From Sinosporangium album (lineage in GTDB: Bacteria > Actinomycetota > Actinomycetes > Streptosporangiales > Streptosporangiaceae), in NCBI RefSeq assembly GCF_900100605.1, contig NZ_FNCN01000038.1:1-54545 (forward strand): a DNA stretch of 54,545 nucleotides. The letters are read 5' to 3'. The translations under genes and the position numbers were made by a program. This document shows positions 40,165-51,359 of this stretch, piece after piece. Under the pieces are notes generated by a model, which was not told the origin of the DNA, searched no databases, and saw only the letters and a list, made by a program, of their open reading frames with translations. Within the stretch, counting starts at the first letter, position 1, and each line of letters opens with the position of its first letter.

Positions 40165-41589
40165 GTGCCCCGGGTGCGGCGGTTGATCGGTTCTCGGTTG
40201 GTACGGCGGGCGCTTCTCGGGGTCATCCTGGCCGCGATCGTCGTACGGGTGGTCAGGTGGCGGCGCATCGCGCGAGCTCAGGGCCGCGCGCGTGCCGCGA
40301 GCCGAGCTCGGGCCGCCGCCGCCCATGCCGGGGCCCATGCCGGGGCGCGCAGCGGGGCGGCGGTCGCACCGGCCTCGACGACGGCGGGGCTGCAGGCCGA
40401 CCAGGGCGGGGCCGTGCCCATGCCGGGGGTGCCCGGCGCGGCGCAGCGCGCCCACTCCGCGACGCGGCGCGACCGGCTCCAGGAGGCACTGAACGCCCCC
40501 AAGCCGACCCGTCCGCCGCTGTCCGCCGCCGCGCGCACGGTGGTGGTGTGGCTCGCCGCCGTGGCGGCGGCCGTGGCTCTTCTCACCGTGCTCGCCGGGG
40601 CGTTCGTGGCGTTCGTGGCCTTCTCCTCCGGCGAGGAGAAGGCCCTGTCGGCGAGTGAGGCCGAACCGCACGCTCAGCGCGAAAGCGGGCCGCGCGAGAC
40701 CGGGCCGGGGACGGTCTTCCCAGAGGCCCAGTCGATGCCGGTGCCCCAGGCGGGCCCTGCGGGTACGGCTACGCCGTACCCGCAGGGCCGTGAAGACCCG
40801 CCGGCGTCCCCCGCGCCGACGGCGCATCCCCGCTGCGCCGTACGGCCCGTCGTCGCCGACGCCAGGCCGCTGTCGCCCGCGATCAGCCGGGCGGTGAACC
40901 GGCAGTGGACACGCATCGAGGGCTGGCTGCGGACCAACGCCCCGCGTTCCTACGCGAGCCTGCGCCCCCCGGCGAAGGCCCGCACGCTCGCCGTCGCCGA
41001 GGCCCAGATGGGCCTGCGCCTCCCCGACGACCTGCGCGCTTCACTCCTGCGCCACAACGGCTCCGCGGGCCCCGCGGCCTTCGGCCTCGGCACCGCCGGG
41101 TCCGGCACGGGCACTCCCGCCCGCACTCCCACGTCGCCCCCGGCCACCGGCCCGACGAGCACCACCGGGCCGACGAAGAGCGGGACGCCGGGCGCCGGCC
41201 TGACACGCGGCGGGACGGGCATTGGGCGGGCGGAGAACGGGACGGCGGGCGCTACCGGGACGCCGGGGGCCGGGGCCGGGACGGCGGGTGGCCTGTACGG
41301 CGTGCGCGATGTACGCGACACGTGGCGCCGGACCTGTTCGACGTATGCGCCTCTCGGCCATCGGGCCGTCGAGTGGGTCCGTGTCGCTCCGTCGGTCGTG
41401 GTCGACACGGCGACGGGACGGCTCGCGCCCACCAGGCTCGGGGCCGTGGAGGGTCTCAAGGGCCGCACGTACTACGGTCTGCTGCGCTCGGTCGCCGACG
41501 CCCTGGAGACCGGGCGGCCCTTCGACGGCCACCGCCCGGCGGCCGTCGACGGTGTGCTCCGGTGGGTGCCGTCGCCGACGCCGAGGTGA
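40165..41589 (+). CDS. Membrane-anchored SMI1/KNR4-type protein
   Basis: A 474-aa protein from GTG 40165. An N-terminal hydrophobic stretch (RRALLGVILAAIVVRVV), an Ala/Arg-rich region and a strong membrane helix (VVVWLAAVAAAVALLTVLAG, about residues 125-150) precede a soluble C-terminal domain. That domain begins WTRIEGWLRTNAPRSYASLRPPA and AVAEAQMGLRLPDDLRASLLRHNG, the SMI1/KNR4 (SUKH) opening, and resumes after an about 75-aa Gly/Thr/Pro-rich insert at GLYGVRDVRDTW and VEWVRVAPSVVVDTATGRL. SUKH domains occur in toxin immunity and scaffold proteins; no toxin gene is adjacent. Confidence 0.75.
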   Translation: MPRVRRLIGSRLVRRALLGVILAAIVVRVVRWRRIARAQGRARAASRARAAAAHAGAHAGARSGAAVAPASTTAGLQADQGGAVPMPGVPGAAQRAHSATRRDRLQEALNAPKPTRPPLSAAARTVVVWLAAVAAAVALLTVLAGAFVAFVAFSSGEEKALSASEAEPHAQRESGPRETGPGTVFPEAQSMPVPQAGPAGTATPYPQGREDPPASPAPTAHPRCAVRPVVADARPLSPAISRAVNRQWTRIEGWLRTNAPRSYASLRPPAKARTLAVAEAQMGLRLPDDLRASLLRHNGSAGPAAFGLGTAGSGTGTPARTPTSPPATGPTSTTGPTKSGTPGAGLTRGGTGIGRAENGTAGATGTPGAGAGTAGGLYGVRDVRDTWRRTCSTYAPLGHRAVEWVRVAPSVVVDTATGRLAPTRLGAVEGLKGRTYYGLLRSVADALETGRPFDGHRPAAVDGVLRWVPSPTPR

Positions 41590-42017
41590 ACCCGGTGGCC
41601 GGGACCCGGTAGCCGGGCGCGGGTAGGCGCGGACCGGCACGGATCGCGGCGACGCCCCGTGACGCCGAGTCAGGGGGTGCTCCGATGGGTGCCGTCGGCG
41701 GCGCCGGAGCGAAGCCTGAACGTCGAAGTGGACCAGCCTGAACGTCGAAGTGGACCAGACGGACATGCGCGGGCGAGCGCGTGAGGCCGCCAAGGCCAGA
41801 CGGCCGGATCGACACCGGCAGGTCGGCGAAGGACCGTCGCGGGCCGGGCCGGGTTGGGCGCAGGCGGACACGCGGCACCGCCCCGGCCGGTTCGACGCGG
41901 TCGAGTGACCGGTCGCGTGACGTGGGAGCCGGGGTGCCGACCCGCGCTCGACCCCGGCGGCAGCGCTCGACCCCGGCGGGTGGAACGTCCGGGGCGGGTG
42001 GAACGGCCGGGGCCGGG
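41590..42017. repeat. Intergenic region with short direct repeats, no gene
   Basis: A perfect 22-bp tandem repeat CCTGAACGTCGAAGTGGACCAG lies at 41715-41736 and 41737-41758. At about 41674 the sequence GGGTGCTCCGATGGGTGCCG nearly repeats the 3' end of the SUKH gene (about 41557). Near 41945-42010 GCTCGACCCCGGCGG and GGGCGGGTGGAAC each occur twice. Looks like decayed duplicated coding sequence; I see no convincing gene. Confidence 0.8.
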
Positions 42018-42638
42018 TCAGCGGCGGGGTGCCGGGGCGGGGACAGGTCTGCCGCCGGGCAGCACCTGCGGCTTGGGGAAGCGCAGTCGGCGGATCTGCA
42101 GGGCGCGCATGGCCGCGTAGAAGCCGATGCCCTTGAGGCTTTCGCCGGGGAACTTCTCGGTGGCGACCTTCTTGACCCGCCAGCCGACCCAGATGGCGGT
42201 GGCCAGCACGCTGACCATCATCACAGGCCAGGCGACGGTGATGACGCTGAAGTAGATGTACTGCTTGATGTCGTTGGGGAACGGCACCCAGGTCAGGACC
42301 AGGATGACGACCGAGAAGGGCAGGAAGTACTGGCTGACGATGCGCCGGGAGTCGACCCAGTCGCGGGCGAACTTGCGCACGGGCCCTCGGTCGCGCGGCT
42401 GGAAGTAGCGCTCATCACCTCTCGCCAGCCCTTCCTGGGCCCGCGCCCGCTGAGCCGCCTGCCGCTCGCGGAGTTGGCGGTAGGCTTCTTTACGGGTCTT
42501 GGGCGCCGTGACGGGTTGGCGCCGCCGTCCCTCGGCGTCTCGCCGCTTAGGGGTTGGGCGTCCCTTGCCCCCGGATTTGGCATCGTTTGCGGTGGCGGGG
42601 GACTCATCCACAGCCTGCTGGGTACGACGTCGGAACAC
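42018..42638 (-). CDS. DUF3043 membrane protein
   Basis: A 206-aa protein. A long basic N-terminus (KTRKEAYRQLRERQAAQRARAQ) and ARGDERYFQPRDRGPVRKFARDWVDSRR, the DUF3043 signature, precede two membrane helices (YFLPFSVVILVLTWVPF and YIYFSVITVAWPVMMVSVLATAIWV) and a basic tail. Divergent from pspA with a 146-bp gap, a neighbourhood common in actinobacteria. Function unknown. Confidence 0.9.
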   Translation of the reverse strand: MFRRRTQQAVDESPATANDAKSGGKGRPTPKRRDAEGRRRQPVTAPKTRKEAYRQLRERQAAQRARAQEGLARGDERYFQPRDRGPVRKFARDWVDSRRIVSQYFLPFSVVILVLTWVPFPNDIKQYIYFSVITVAWPVMMVSVLATAIWVGWRVKKVATEKFPGESLKGIGFYAAMRALQIRRLRFPKPQVLPGGRPVPAPAPRR

Positions 42639-42784
42639 GACGTTCAGCCTACCGGGCGTGCAACTTAGTGACGCCCTCGTGCGTTATGCGTAGGGTGAAC
42701 CCAGGGGCGGCTCCACTGATCGACAGGGGCGGTCCGGCAGGGGGCGACCCGAGCACGACCATAAGAAGGGGACGGCCGACGCGC

Positions 42785-43582
42785 ATGAGCGTGATGAAGA
42801 GACTTTCAATGATCTTCAAGTCCAAGGCCAACAAGGCCTTGGACAAAATGGAGGATCCACGCGAAACCCTGGATTATTCCTACCAGCGTCAGCTCGACTT
42901 GCTGCAGAAGGTCCGCCGGGGCGTGGCCGATGTCGCCACTTCGCGCAAGCGTGTGGAGCTCCAGATCAACCAGCTTGAGCAGCAGGGGGCGCGCCTTGAG
43001 GAGCAGGGCCGCAAGGCCCTGACGGTGGGTCGTGAGGACTTGGCGAGGGAGGCCCTCACGCGCCGTTCCGGGCTGCAGTCGCAGATCGCGGACCTGCGCG
43101 TCCAGCATGACAACCTCCAGTCGGAGGAGGAGAAGCTCACCACCGCCTCCCACCGCCTGCAGGCCAAGGTCGACGCCTTCCGCACGAAGAAGGAGACCAT
43201 CAAGGCCACCTACACCGCGGCTGAGGCGCAGACCCGCATCAACGAGGCGTTCACCGGCATCTCCGAAGAGATGGGCGACGTGGGCCTCGCGATCCAGCGG
43301 GCCGAGGACAAGACGGCACAGATGCAGGCCCGCGCCGGCGCGATCGACGAGCTGCTGGCCAGCGGCGCGCTGGAGGACTTCACCGGCAAGCGCGACGACA
43401 TCCAGGCCGAGCTGGACCGCGTGGGCGCCGGCAACGACATCGAGCTCGAACTGCAGCGCATGCGCGCCGAGCTCGGACAGGCGCCGGCGCCGAAGAGCGC
43501 GATCGAGTCGGGTGGGCAGCAGCCGCAGCAGCAGCCCCAACCGTCCACGCAGCAATACCGGCAACCGGGGGAGGGGCAGTGA
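42785..43582 (+). CDS. pspA: PspA/IM30 phage-shock protein
   Basis: A 265-aa ESCRT-III-like coiled-coil protein from ATG 42785. MSVMKRLSMIFKSKANKALDKMEDPRETLDYSYQRQLDLL (read in parts) is the amphipathic membrane-sensing start, followed by long helices to about residue 215 and a Gln-rich disordered tail. It stabilises stressed membranes. It overlaps PspAA as GTGA. The set PspA-PspAA-HtpX-PspAB is an actinobacterial version of the Psp system without PspB/PspC. Confidence 0.93.
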   Translation: MSVMKRLSMIFKSKANKALDKMEDPRETLDYSYQRQLDLLQKVRRGVADVATSRKRVELQINQLEQQGARLEEQGRKALTVGREDLAREALTRRSGLQSQIADLRVQHDNLQSEEEKLTTASHRLQAKVDAFRTKKETIKATYTAAEAQTRINEAFTGISEEMGDVGLAIQRAEDKTAQMQARAGAIDELLASGALEDFTGKRDDIQAELDRVGAGNDIELELQRMRAELGQAPAPKSAIESGGQQPQQQPQPSTQQYRQPGEGQ

Positions 43583-43857
43583 TCGTCCGAATCATGGGGG
43601 AGGGGCAGGTCCAGATCGCCGAGGGCGATATCGACGTGCTCAACGTTTTGGACACCGATCTGGAGACCGCGATCCAGCGTGACGACGAGGCGGAGTTCCG
43701 CGTCAGACTCCACGACCTTCTGGACAAGGTCCGCGAGGTGGGCACGGCGCTTCCAGATGACAGTCTGGAGCCGTCCGAGCTGATTTTGCCGCCTCCTGAC
43801 GCTTCTATGGATGAAGTGCGCCAAATGCTGGGAGATTCCGGGCTTATCCCGGGCTAG
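43579..43857 (+). CDS. PspA-associated protein PspAA
   Basis: A 92-aa protein from GTG 43579, overlapping the pspA stop. MIVRIMGEGQVQIAEGDIDVLNVLD and DDEAEFRVRLHDLLDKVREVG define the PspAA domain; the C-terminal end has SELILPPPDASMDEVRQML. It partners PspA in several phyla; mechanism not known. Nine bases separate it from htpX. Confidence 0.85.
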   Translation: MIVRIMGEGQVQIAEGDIDVLNVLDTDLETAIQRDDEAEFRVRLHDLLDKVREVGTALPDDSLEPSELILPPPDASMDEVRQMLGDSGLIPG

Positions 43858-43866
43858 CTTGGGCTC

Positions 43867-44766
43867 ATGGCTCGCACCCGGTTCGCCGCAGACCGGGGCC
43901 TCACCAGGCGCATGGTCCTCACCATGTTCCTGCTGGGGCTGCTTTATGTGGCATTCGTAGCAGTGCTTATCGCTCTGGGCGCCCGAGCGATCACCGTGCT
44001 GGTGATCGCCGGGGGCTTTCTGCTGGTGCAGTACTTCTTCTCCGACCGCATCGCCCTCTACGCGATGGGCGGTCGGGAGGTGTCCCCCGAAGAGGCGCCC
44101 CAGCTGCACGCGCTGATCGACCGGCTCTGCGCCATGGCCGATATGCCGAAACCCAGGGTCGCGATCGCCGAGAGCGACGTTCCCAACGCCTTCGCCACCG
44201 GGCGCGACCAGAAGCACGCGGTCGTCTGCGTGACCACCGGCCTGCTGCGCCGCCTCTCCGCCGAAGAGCTCGAAGGCGTCCTCGCCCACGAGATGTCCCA
44301 CGTGGCGCACCGCGACGTCGCCGTGATGACCATCGCCTCGTTCCTCGGGATCGTCGCCGGGCTGATGACGAGGTTCGCCCTCTACACCGGCCTCGGCCGC
44401 AGCCGCGACGACCGCGGCGGCCTTCCCGTCGGCCTGATCATCATGCTGGTGTCCGTGCTGGTCTACGCGGTGAGCTTCCTGCTCACACGGGCACTGTCCC
44501 GCTACCGCGAGCTGGCCGCCGACCGCGCCGGCGCACTGCTCACCCAGCGCCCCTCCGCCCTCGCCAGCGCACTGACCAAGGTCAGCGGCGACATGGCCCG
44601 CATCCCCACCGAGGACCTGCGCAAGGCCGAGCCGTTCAACGCCTTCTACTTCGCGCCCGCGCTCTCCCCGGGCGCCAGCGTGGCCGCCCTGTTCTCCACG
44701 CACCCGCCGCTGGACCGCAGACTCGACCAGCTCGCCCGCATCTCCGCGGAACTGGGCAGGCCCTGA
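43867..44766 (+). CDS. htpX: HtpX membrane zinc metalloprotease
   Basis: A 299-aa M48 protease. Two N-terminal helices (MVLTMFLLGLLYVAFVAVLIALG and ITVLVIAGGFLLVQYFF), the zinc motif VLAHEMSHVAHRDVAVM (HExxH), two further helices after it, the downstream Glu ligand in RYRELAADRAGALL, and FSTHPPLDRRLDQL at the end. It degrades damaged membrane proteins. Its place inside the psp operon joins quality control to membrane-damage sensing. Confidence 0.94.
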   Translation: MARTRFAADRGLTRRMVLTMFLLGLLYVAFVAVLIALGARAITVLVIAGGFLLVQYFFSDRIALYAMGGREVSPEEAPQLHALIDRLCAMADMPKPRVAIAESDVPNAFATGRDQKHAVVCVTTGLLRRLSAEELEGVLAHEMSHVAHRDVAVMTIASFLGIVAGLMTRFALYTGLGRSRDDRGGLPVGLIIMLVSVLVYAVSFLLTRALSRYRELAADRAGALLTQRPSALASALTKVSGDMARIPTEDLRKAEPFNAFYFAPALSPGASVAALFSTHPPLDRRLDQLARISAELGRP

Positions 44767-44808
44767 CAGCAGGCCCCGACGAGGGCAGGAAGGAGAACGG
44801 GGACGACG

Positions 44809-45369
44809 ATGCGGTGGTGGGACACGTTGCTGGGCCGTACCAAACCCGTCGCGCCCGACCTTGACGCGCTTTTCCGGCTGCCGTCGGCCGCGGTGACGCT
44901 CAAGGCGGCGAGCGGTTTCGACCCGACGGGCAAGGGGTCGGTGAGTTTCCGCGCCGCCGAGGGCGGCGCGTTCACGGAGCTGGAGAGCGACGCCCGGGCC
45001 CTGATCGGGGAGCGGGCCGAGCGGTCCACCGACCAGTACGGATACACCTGGCTCACCGTGACCTACGAACCGGACGACGTCGGCGGCCTGGTCACCGACC
45101 TGCACGCGGTGAACACGTCCCTGGAGCAGGCCGGGTTCGGCCCCGCCCTGCTGTGCTCGCTCGTCTCCTTCGTCGGTTCGGCCGGAGAACGGCTGGCGCT
45201 GGTCTACCTCTACAAACGCGGCACCTTCTACCCCTTCGCCCCGCTCCCCGGTGAACGGAGGGACAACGCACTCGAACTCCAGGTGCGCGGTGCTCTGAGT
45301 GGCGAGCTCCAGATCGAGCGGGACCTGAGCAGGTGGTTCCCGGTCTGGGGTGCCCCGGGCATCATGTGA
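44809..45369 (+). CDS. PspA-associated protein PspAB
   Basis: A 186-aa soluble protein with MRWWDTLLGRTKPVAPDLDALFRLPSAAVTL (read in parts), YGYTWLTVTYEPDDVGGLVTDLHAV and LALVYLYKRGTFYPFAP, matching the PspAB family found with PspA/HtpX in actinobacteria. GGAAGGAG precedes the ATG. The stop overlaps the next GTG as GTGA. Function unknown. Confidence 0.85.
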   Translation: MRWWDTLLGRTKPVAPDLDALFRLPSAAVTLKAASGFDPTGKGSVSFRAAEGGAFTELESDARALIGERAERSTDQYGYTWLTVTYEPDDVGGLVTDLHAVNTSLEQAGFGPALLCSLVSFVGSAGERLALVYLYKRGTFYPFAPLPGERRDNALELQVRGALSGELQIERDLSRWFPVWGAPGIM

Positions 45370-46826
45370 CCGACCCGCGCACCCTCACCCGCGTGGCGGC
45401 GTGGCTGCTGGTCGCCGCCGCGCTGCTCTACAGCCTGTGGCTGCCGCAGCAGTACCTCAACCCCCACATCGACCGGGTCACCGCCTACATCAGCGAGCTC
45501 GACGCGGCCGACCAGCCGTGGTCGTGGATCGGCAGGCTCGGCGACGCGCTCGCCGGGGCGGCGGTCCTCGCCGCCGTCGCCCTCGTGCCCGACCCGCGGC
45601 CGAACAGGTGGAGTCTGACCGGATGGATCGGGCTGGCCGTGTTCGGCGCGGCGACCCTGATCGACGGGATGCTCGCGCTCGACTGCGCCACGCTGAGCGA
45701 CCCCGCCTGTCTCGCCCGCGAGCACGCGGGCACCGTGTCGCTCTCGCACGACCTGCACACGGCCAGCAGCGCCGTCGCCGCCTTCGGAGCCATGTTCAGC
45801 CTCCTCACCCTTCCCGTCGGGTCGCGCTCACGCGCGATCAGGTACGGCGGAGCCGTCCTGGCCCCCGCCGCCTTGGCGGCGACGGTCTGGACCCTGCTGG
45901 CCGTCTCCCTCCAGGGCCAGGTGGGGGCCGCGCAGCGGCTCCAGGTCGCGCTGTTCGCCCTGTGGACGGTGGTGGTGGCGTACGGCCTGCCGCGTGCCGG
46001 GCCGGCCGGCCGCAGGGGCGGCGTCCACGTGGTGCGCGAGGGCACGGGCACACCCGTGATCGTGCTCGCGTCCGGCATCGCGGGCGCCTGGTTCCACTGG
46101 GACGGTGTCGCCGCCGCGCTCCGGGGTGAGGGCACCGTGGTCGGCTTCGACCGTCCCGGCCTCGGGCGCAGCCCGGCGCCTGTCGTCCCGCCGACGCTGC
46201 GGCGCGAGGCCGTACGGCTGCTCGCCCTGGCGGGCGGTTCGCCCGCCGTGCTGGTGGCGCATTCGGCGGCGGCGTGGCACGCCGAGGCGTGCGCCCGCTG
46301 GTGGCCGGGGCCGGTCGTCGGGATGGTGCTGGTGGATCCGAGCTGCGAGCCGGGCGGCAGGCGCGGCACCGCGTTCGGCAGGGCGCTGCGCGGGGCCATG
46401 CCCGCCCTTGGCGGCACGTTCGGCATGGCTGTGCTCGCCCGCCTGCTGGGCCCGCCCGCGCACCGCCTGCTGGCGCCGGACGGGCCCGGGGACGGCCGCG
46501 AGCGCGAGGTGTACGGCAGCGCCAGGGTGGCGGCGGCCTCCGCCGGCGAATGGCTGGCCTACCGGGACATGGCCCACGACATGGCGGCGCTGCGGAGGGA
46601 GCGGCCGTATCCGCCGATCCCGACCGTGGTGATCGGCACGGGCGCCGACGACCGGTGCCAGCGCGATCTCGCCGCGTCGCTCCGCGCGGAGCTGGTCGTC
46701 CTGCCCGGCTGCGGACATCAGGTGCACCTGGAGCGGCCCGCCGCGGTGGCCGCCGCGGTACGCGCGGTCATCGCGGCGTGGAAGCGCGGGGGACGCCGGT
46801 CGGGGCCCCGCTCGGACCCGCATTGA
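45366..46826 (+). CDS. DUF998 membrane domain fused to an alpha/beta hydrolase
   Basis: A 486-aa protein from GTG 45366. Residues 1-205 have six membrane helices in DUF998 order (VAAWLLVAAALLYSLWLPQQY, WIGRLGDALAGAAVLAAVALV, LAVFGAATLIDGMLAL with CATL..C, HDLHTASSAVAAFGAMFSLL, and two more). Residues 215-480 are a hydrolase: VIVLASGIAGAWFHWDGVAAAL, nucleophile region AVLVAHSAAAWHAEACA (H-S-A in place of G-x-S-x-G), GMVLVDPSC, and GCGHQVHLERP with the His. Substrate unknown; coupling to pspAB suggests a lipid or envelope substrate. Confidence 0.8.
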   Translation: MTDPRTLTRVAAWLLVAAALLYSLWLPQQYLNPHIDRVTAYISELDAADQPWSWIGRLGDALAGAAVLAAVALVPDPRPNRWSLTGWIGLAVFGAATLIDGMLALDCATLSDPACLAREHAGTVSLSHDLHTASSAVAAFGAMFSLLTLPVGSRSRAIRYGGAVLAPAALAATVWTLLAVSLQGQVGAAQRLQVALFALWTVVVAYGLPRAGPAGRRGGVHVVREGTGTPVIVLASGIAGAWFHWDGVAAALRGEGTVVGFDRPGLGRSPAPVVPPTLRREAVRLLALAGGSPAVLVAHSAAAWHAEACARWWPGPVVGMVLVDPSCEPGGRRGTAFGRALRGAMPALGGTFGMAVLARLLGPPAHRLLAPDGPGDGREREVYGSARVAAASAGEWLAYRDMAHDMAALRRERPYPPIPTVVIGTGADDRCQRDLAASLRAELVVLPGCGHQVHLERPAAVAAAVRAVIAAWKRGGRRSGPRSDPH

Positions 46827-46893
46827 TCTACCAAAAGGGTCCTGAGCAGGGAAAAGGCGGATATCGACCCTCATAGCGGGTATATCGCTCCCC

Positions 46894-46951
46894 GGGCAGA
46901 TCACTGTCGGGCAGGCCACTGTCGGGCAGATCACTGTCGGGCAGATCACTT
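46894..46951. repeat. 15-bp direct repeats upstream of lysX
   Basis: GGGCAGATCACTGTC at 46894, GGGCAGGCCACTGTC at 46909, GGGCAGATCACTGTC at 46924 and GGGCAGATCACTT at 46939. Nearly four copies in the 170-bp lysX promoter region. Confidence 0.9.
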
Positions 46952-46996
46952 GGGGCATCGACTGCGGGGGATCGCAGGGGACCGCGGGGGGATGAC

Positions 46997-50320
<3,324 letters not shown>

Positions 50321-50400
50321 ACCTTTTGGAAACCCACGGATAGCGTCAAGTCCGGGCGCGGCGCATCGGCGTCCGCGGCCCCCGATGATGGCATCGGCGC

Positions 50401-51147
50401 ATGATCAAGATGACTCGTGCGGCGCTCCTCGCCGCCGCCGCGATCGCCGGTGCCGCAACGTTCGGCGGGATGGCCTCCGCCGACGCGGTCAGCCCGGCCG
50501 ACCCGGTCAAACCGAAGGTGACGATGCAGAACGAAGCTTCACGGGTGACCGTCGTGGGACAGGGCAGTGTGGCGTCCGCTCCCGACATCATGCGGCTCAA
50601 CGCGGGGGTCGAGGCGCGCCGCCCCACCGCGGGCGAGGCATTCGCGGCGGCCAGGGCGGCGGCGGGCCGCCTCACCCAGGCCCTGCTCGACGCGGGCGTG
50701 CAGGCCAAGGACCTGCAGACCAACGACCTTTCGCTCGGACCCGAGTTCGAGGTGCACCCCAAGGTCTCCGGGTACCGCGCCTCCCAGGGCGTGGTGGCGA
50801 TCGTCCGCGACGTCTCCACCGCGGACAAGGTCATCGAGGCCGCCGCGTCCGTCGGCGAGGAGGTCCGCCTCAACGGCGTCTCCTTCGAGATCTCCAACCC
50901 GGAGGCCGCGACGAAGGCCGCCAGAGACCGCGCCTTCCAGGACGCGCTCGCCAAGGCCACGCAGTACGCCGAACTCGCCGACAGGCGGATCGGGCGGGTC
51001 GTCTCCATCAGCGAGGAAGGCGGCGTTTCGCCGCGCCCGTTCCTGATGGGCGCCGCCGCGGTCGCCGACAAGGAGTCCATCAGCGTCGGTCAGGAGATCA
51101 CGTCGGTCACCGTGCGCGTGGTCTTCGAGTTCGCCCCGCAGGACTGA
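50401..51147 (+). CDS. Secreted SIMPL (DUF541) domain protein
   Basis: A 248-aa protein. Signal peptide MIKMTRAALLAAAAIAGAAT with a likely Ala-x-Ala cleavage near residue 29 (ASADA). The mature part is one SIMPL/DUF541 domain: VTVVGQGSVASAPDIMRLNAGVEA, ALLDAGVQAKDLQTNDLSL, GYRASQGVVAIVRDV, VSFEISNPEAATKAARDRAFQDA and VTVRVVFEFAPQ. Related to periplasmic immunogenic proteins and YggE; said to protect against oxidative stress in E. coli, role here unknown. Confidence 0.9.
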   Translation: MIKMTRAALLAAAAIAGAATFGGMASADAVSPADPVKPKVTMQNEASRVTVVGQGSVASAPDIMRLNAGVEARRPTAGEAFAAARAAAGRLTQALLDAGVQAKDLQTNDLSLGPEFEVHPKVSGYRASQGVVAIVRDVSTADKVIEAAASVGEEVRLNGVSFEISNPEAATKAARDRAFQDALAKATQYAELADRRIGRVVSISEEGGVSPRPFLMGAAAVADKESISVGQEITSVTVRVVFEFAPQD

Positions 51148-51247
51148 GCCCCGCGGCCCCGGAGGCCCCACCCATGACCGTGCCCGCGGCACGCGTTCGC
51201 GCGCACCGCGGGCACATATGGGCGCATGCGGGCCGGCCGCAGTAGGG

Positions 51248-51310
51248 CCACGGTGCAGCCACAGTGCAGCCACAGTGCAGCCACCGTGCGGCCACCGTAC
51301 GGCCCCCAGC
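51248..51310. repeat. CACAGTGCAGC / CACCGTGCGGC repeats
   Basis: An 11-12-bp unit GCAGCCACAGT degenerating to GCGGCCACCGT is repeated about five times, followed by two copies of CTTCGCGCGGCCCG (about 51325-51360) before the convergent nadA stop. No gene. Confidence 0.7.
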
Positions 51311-51359
51311 CTCTGTACGGCTCAGCCTTCGCGCGGCCCGCCGGCCTTCGCGCGGCCCG

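Noticed and set aside
46894-46951. CRISPR-like repeats
   Set aside because: Contiguous 15-bp units with no spacers.
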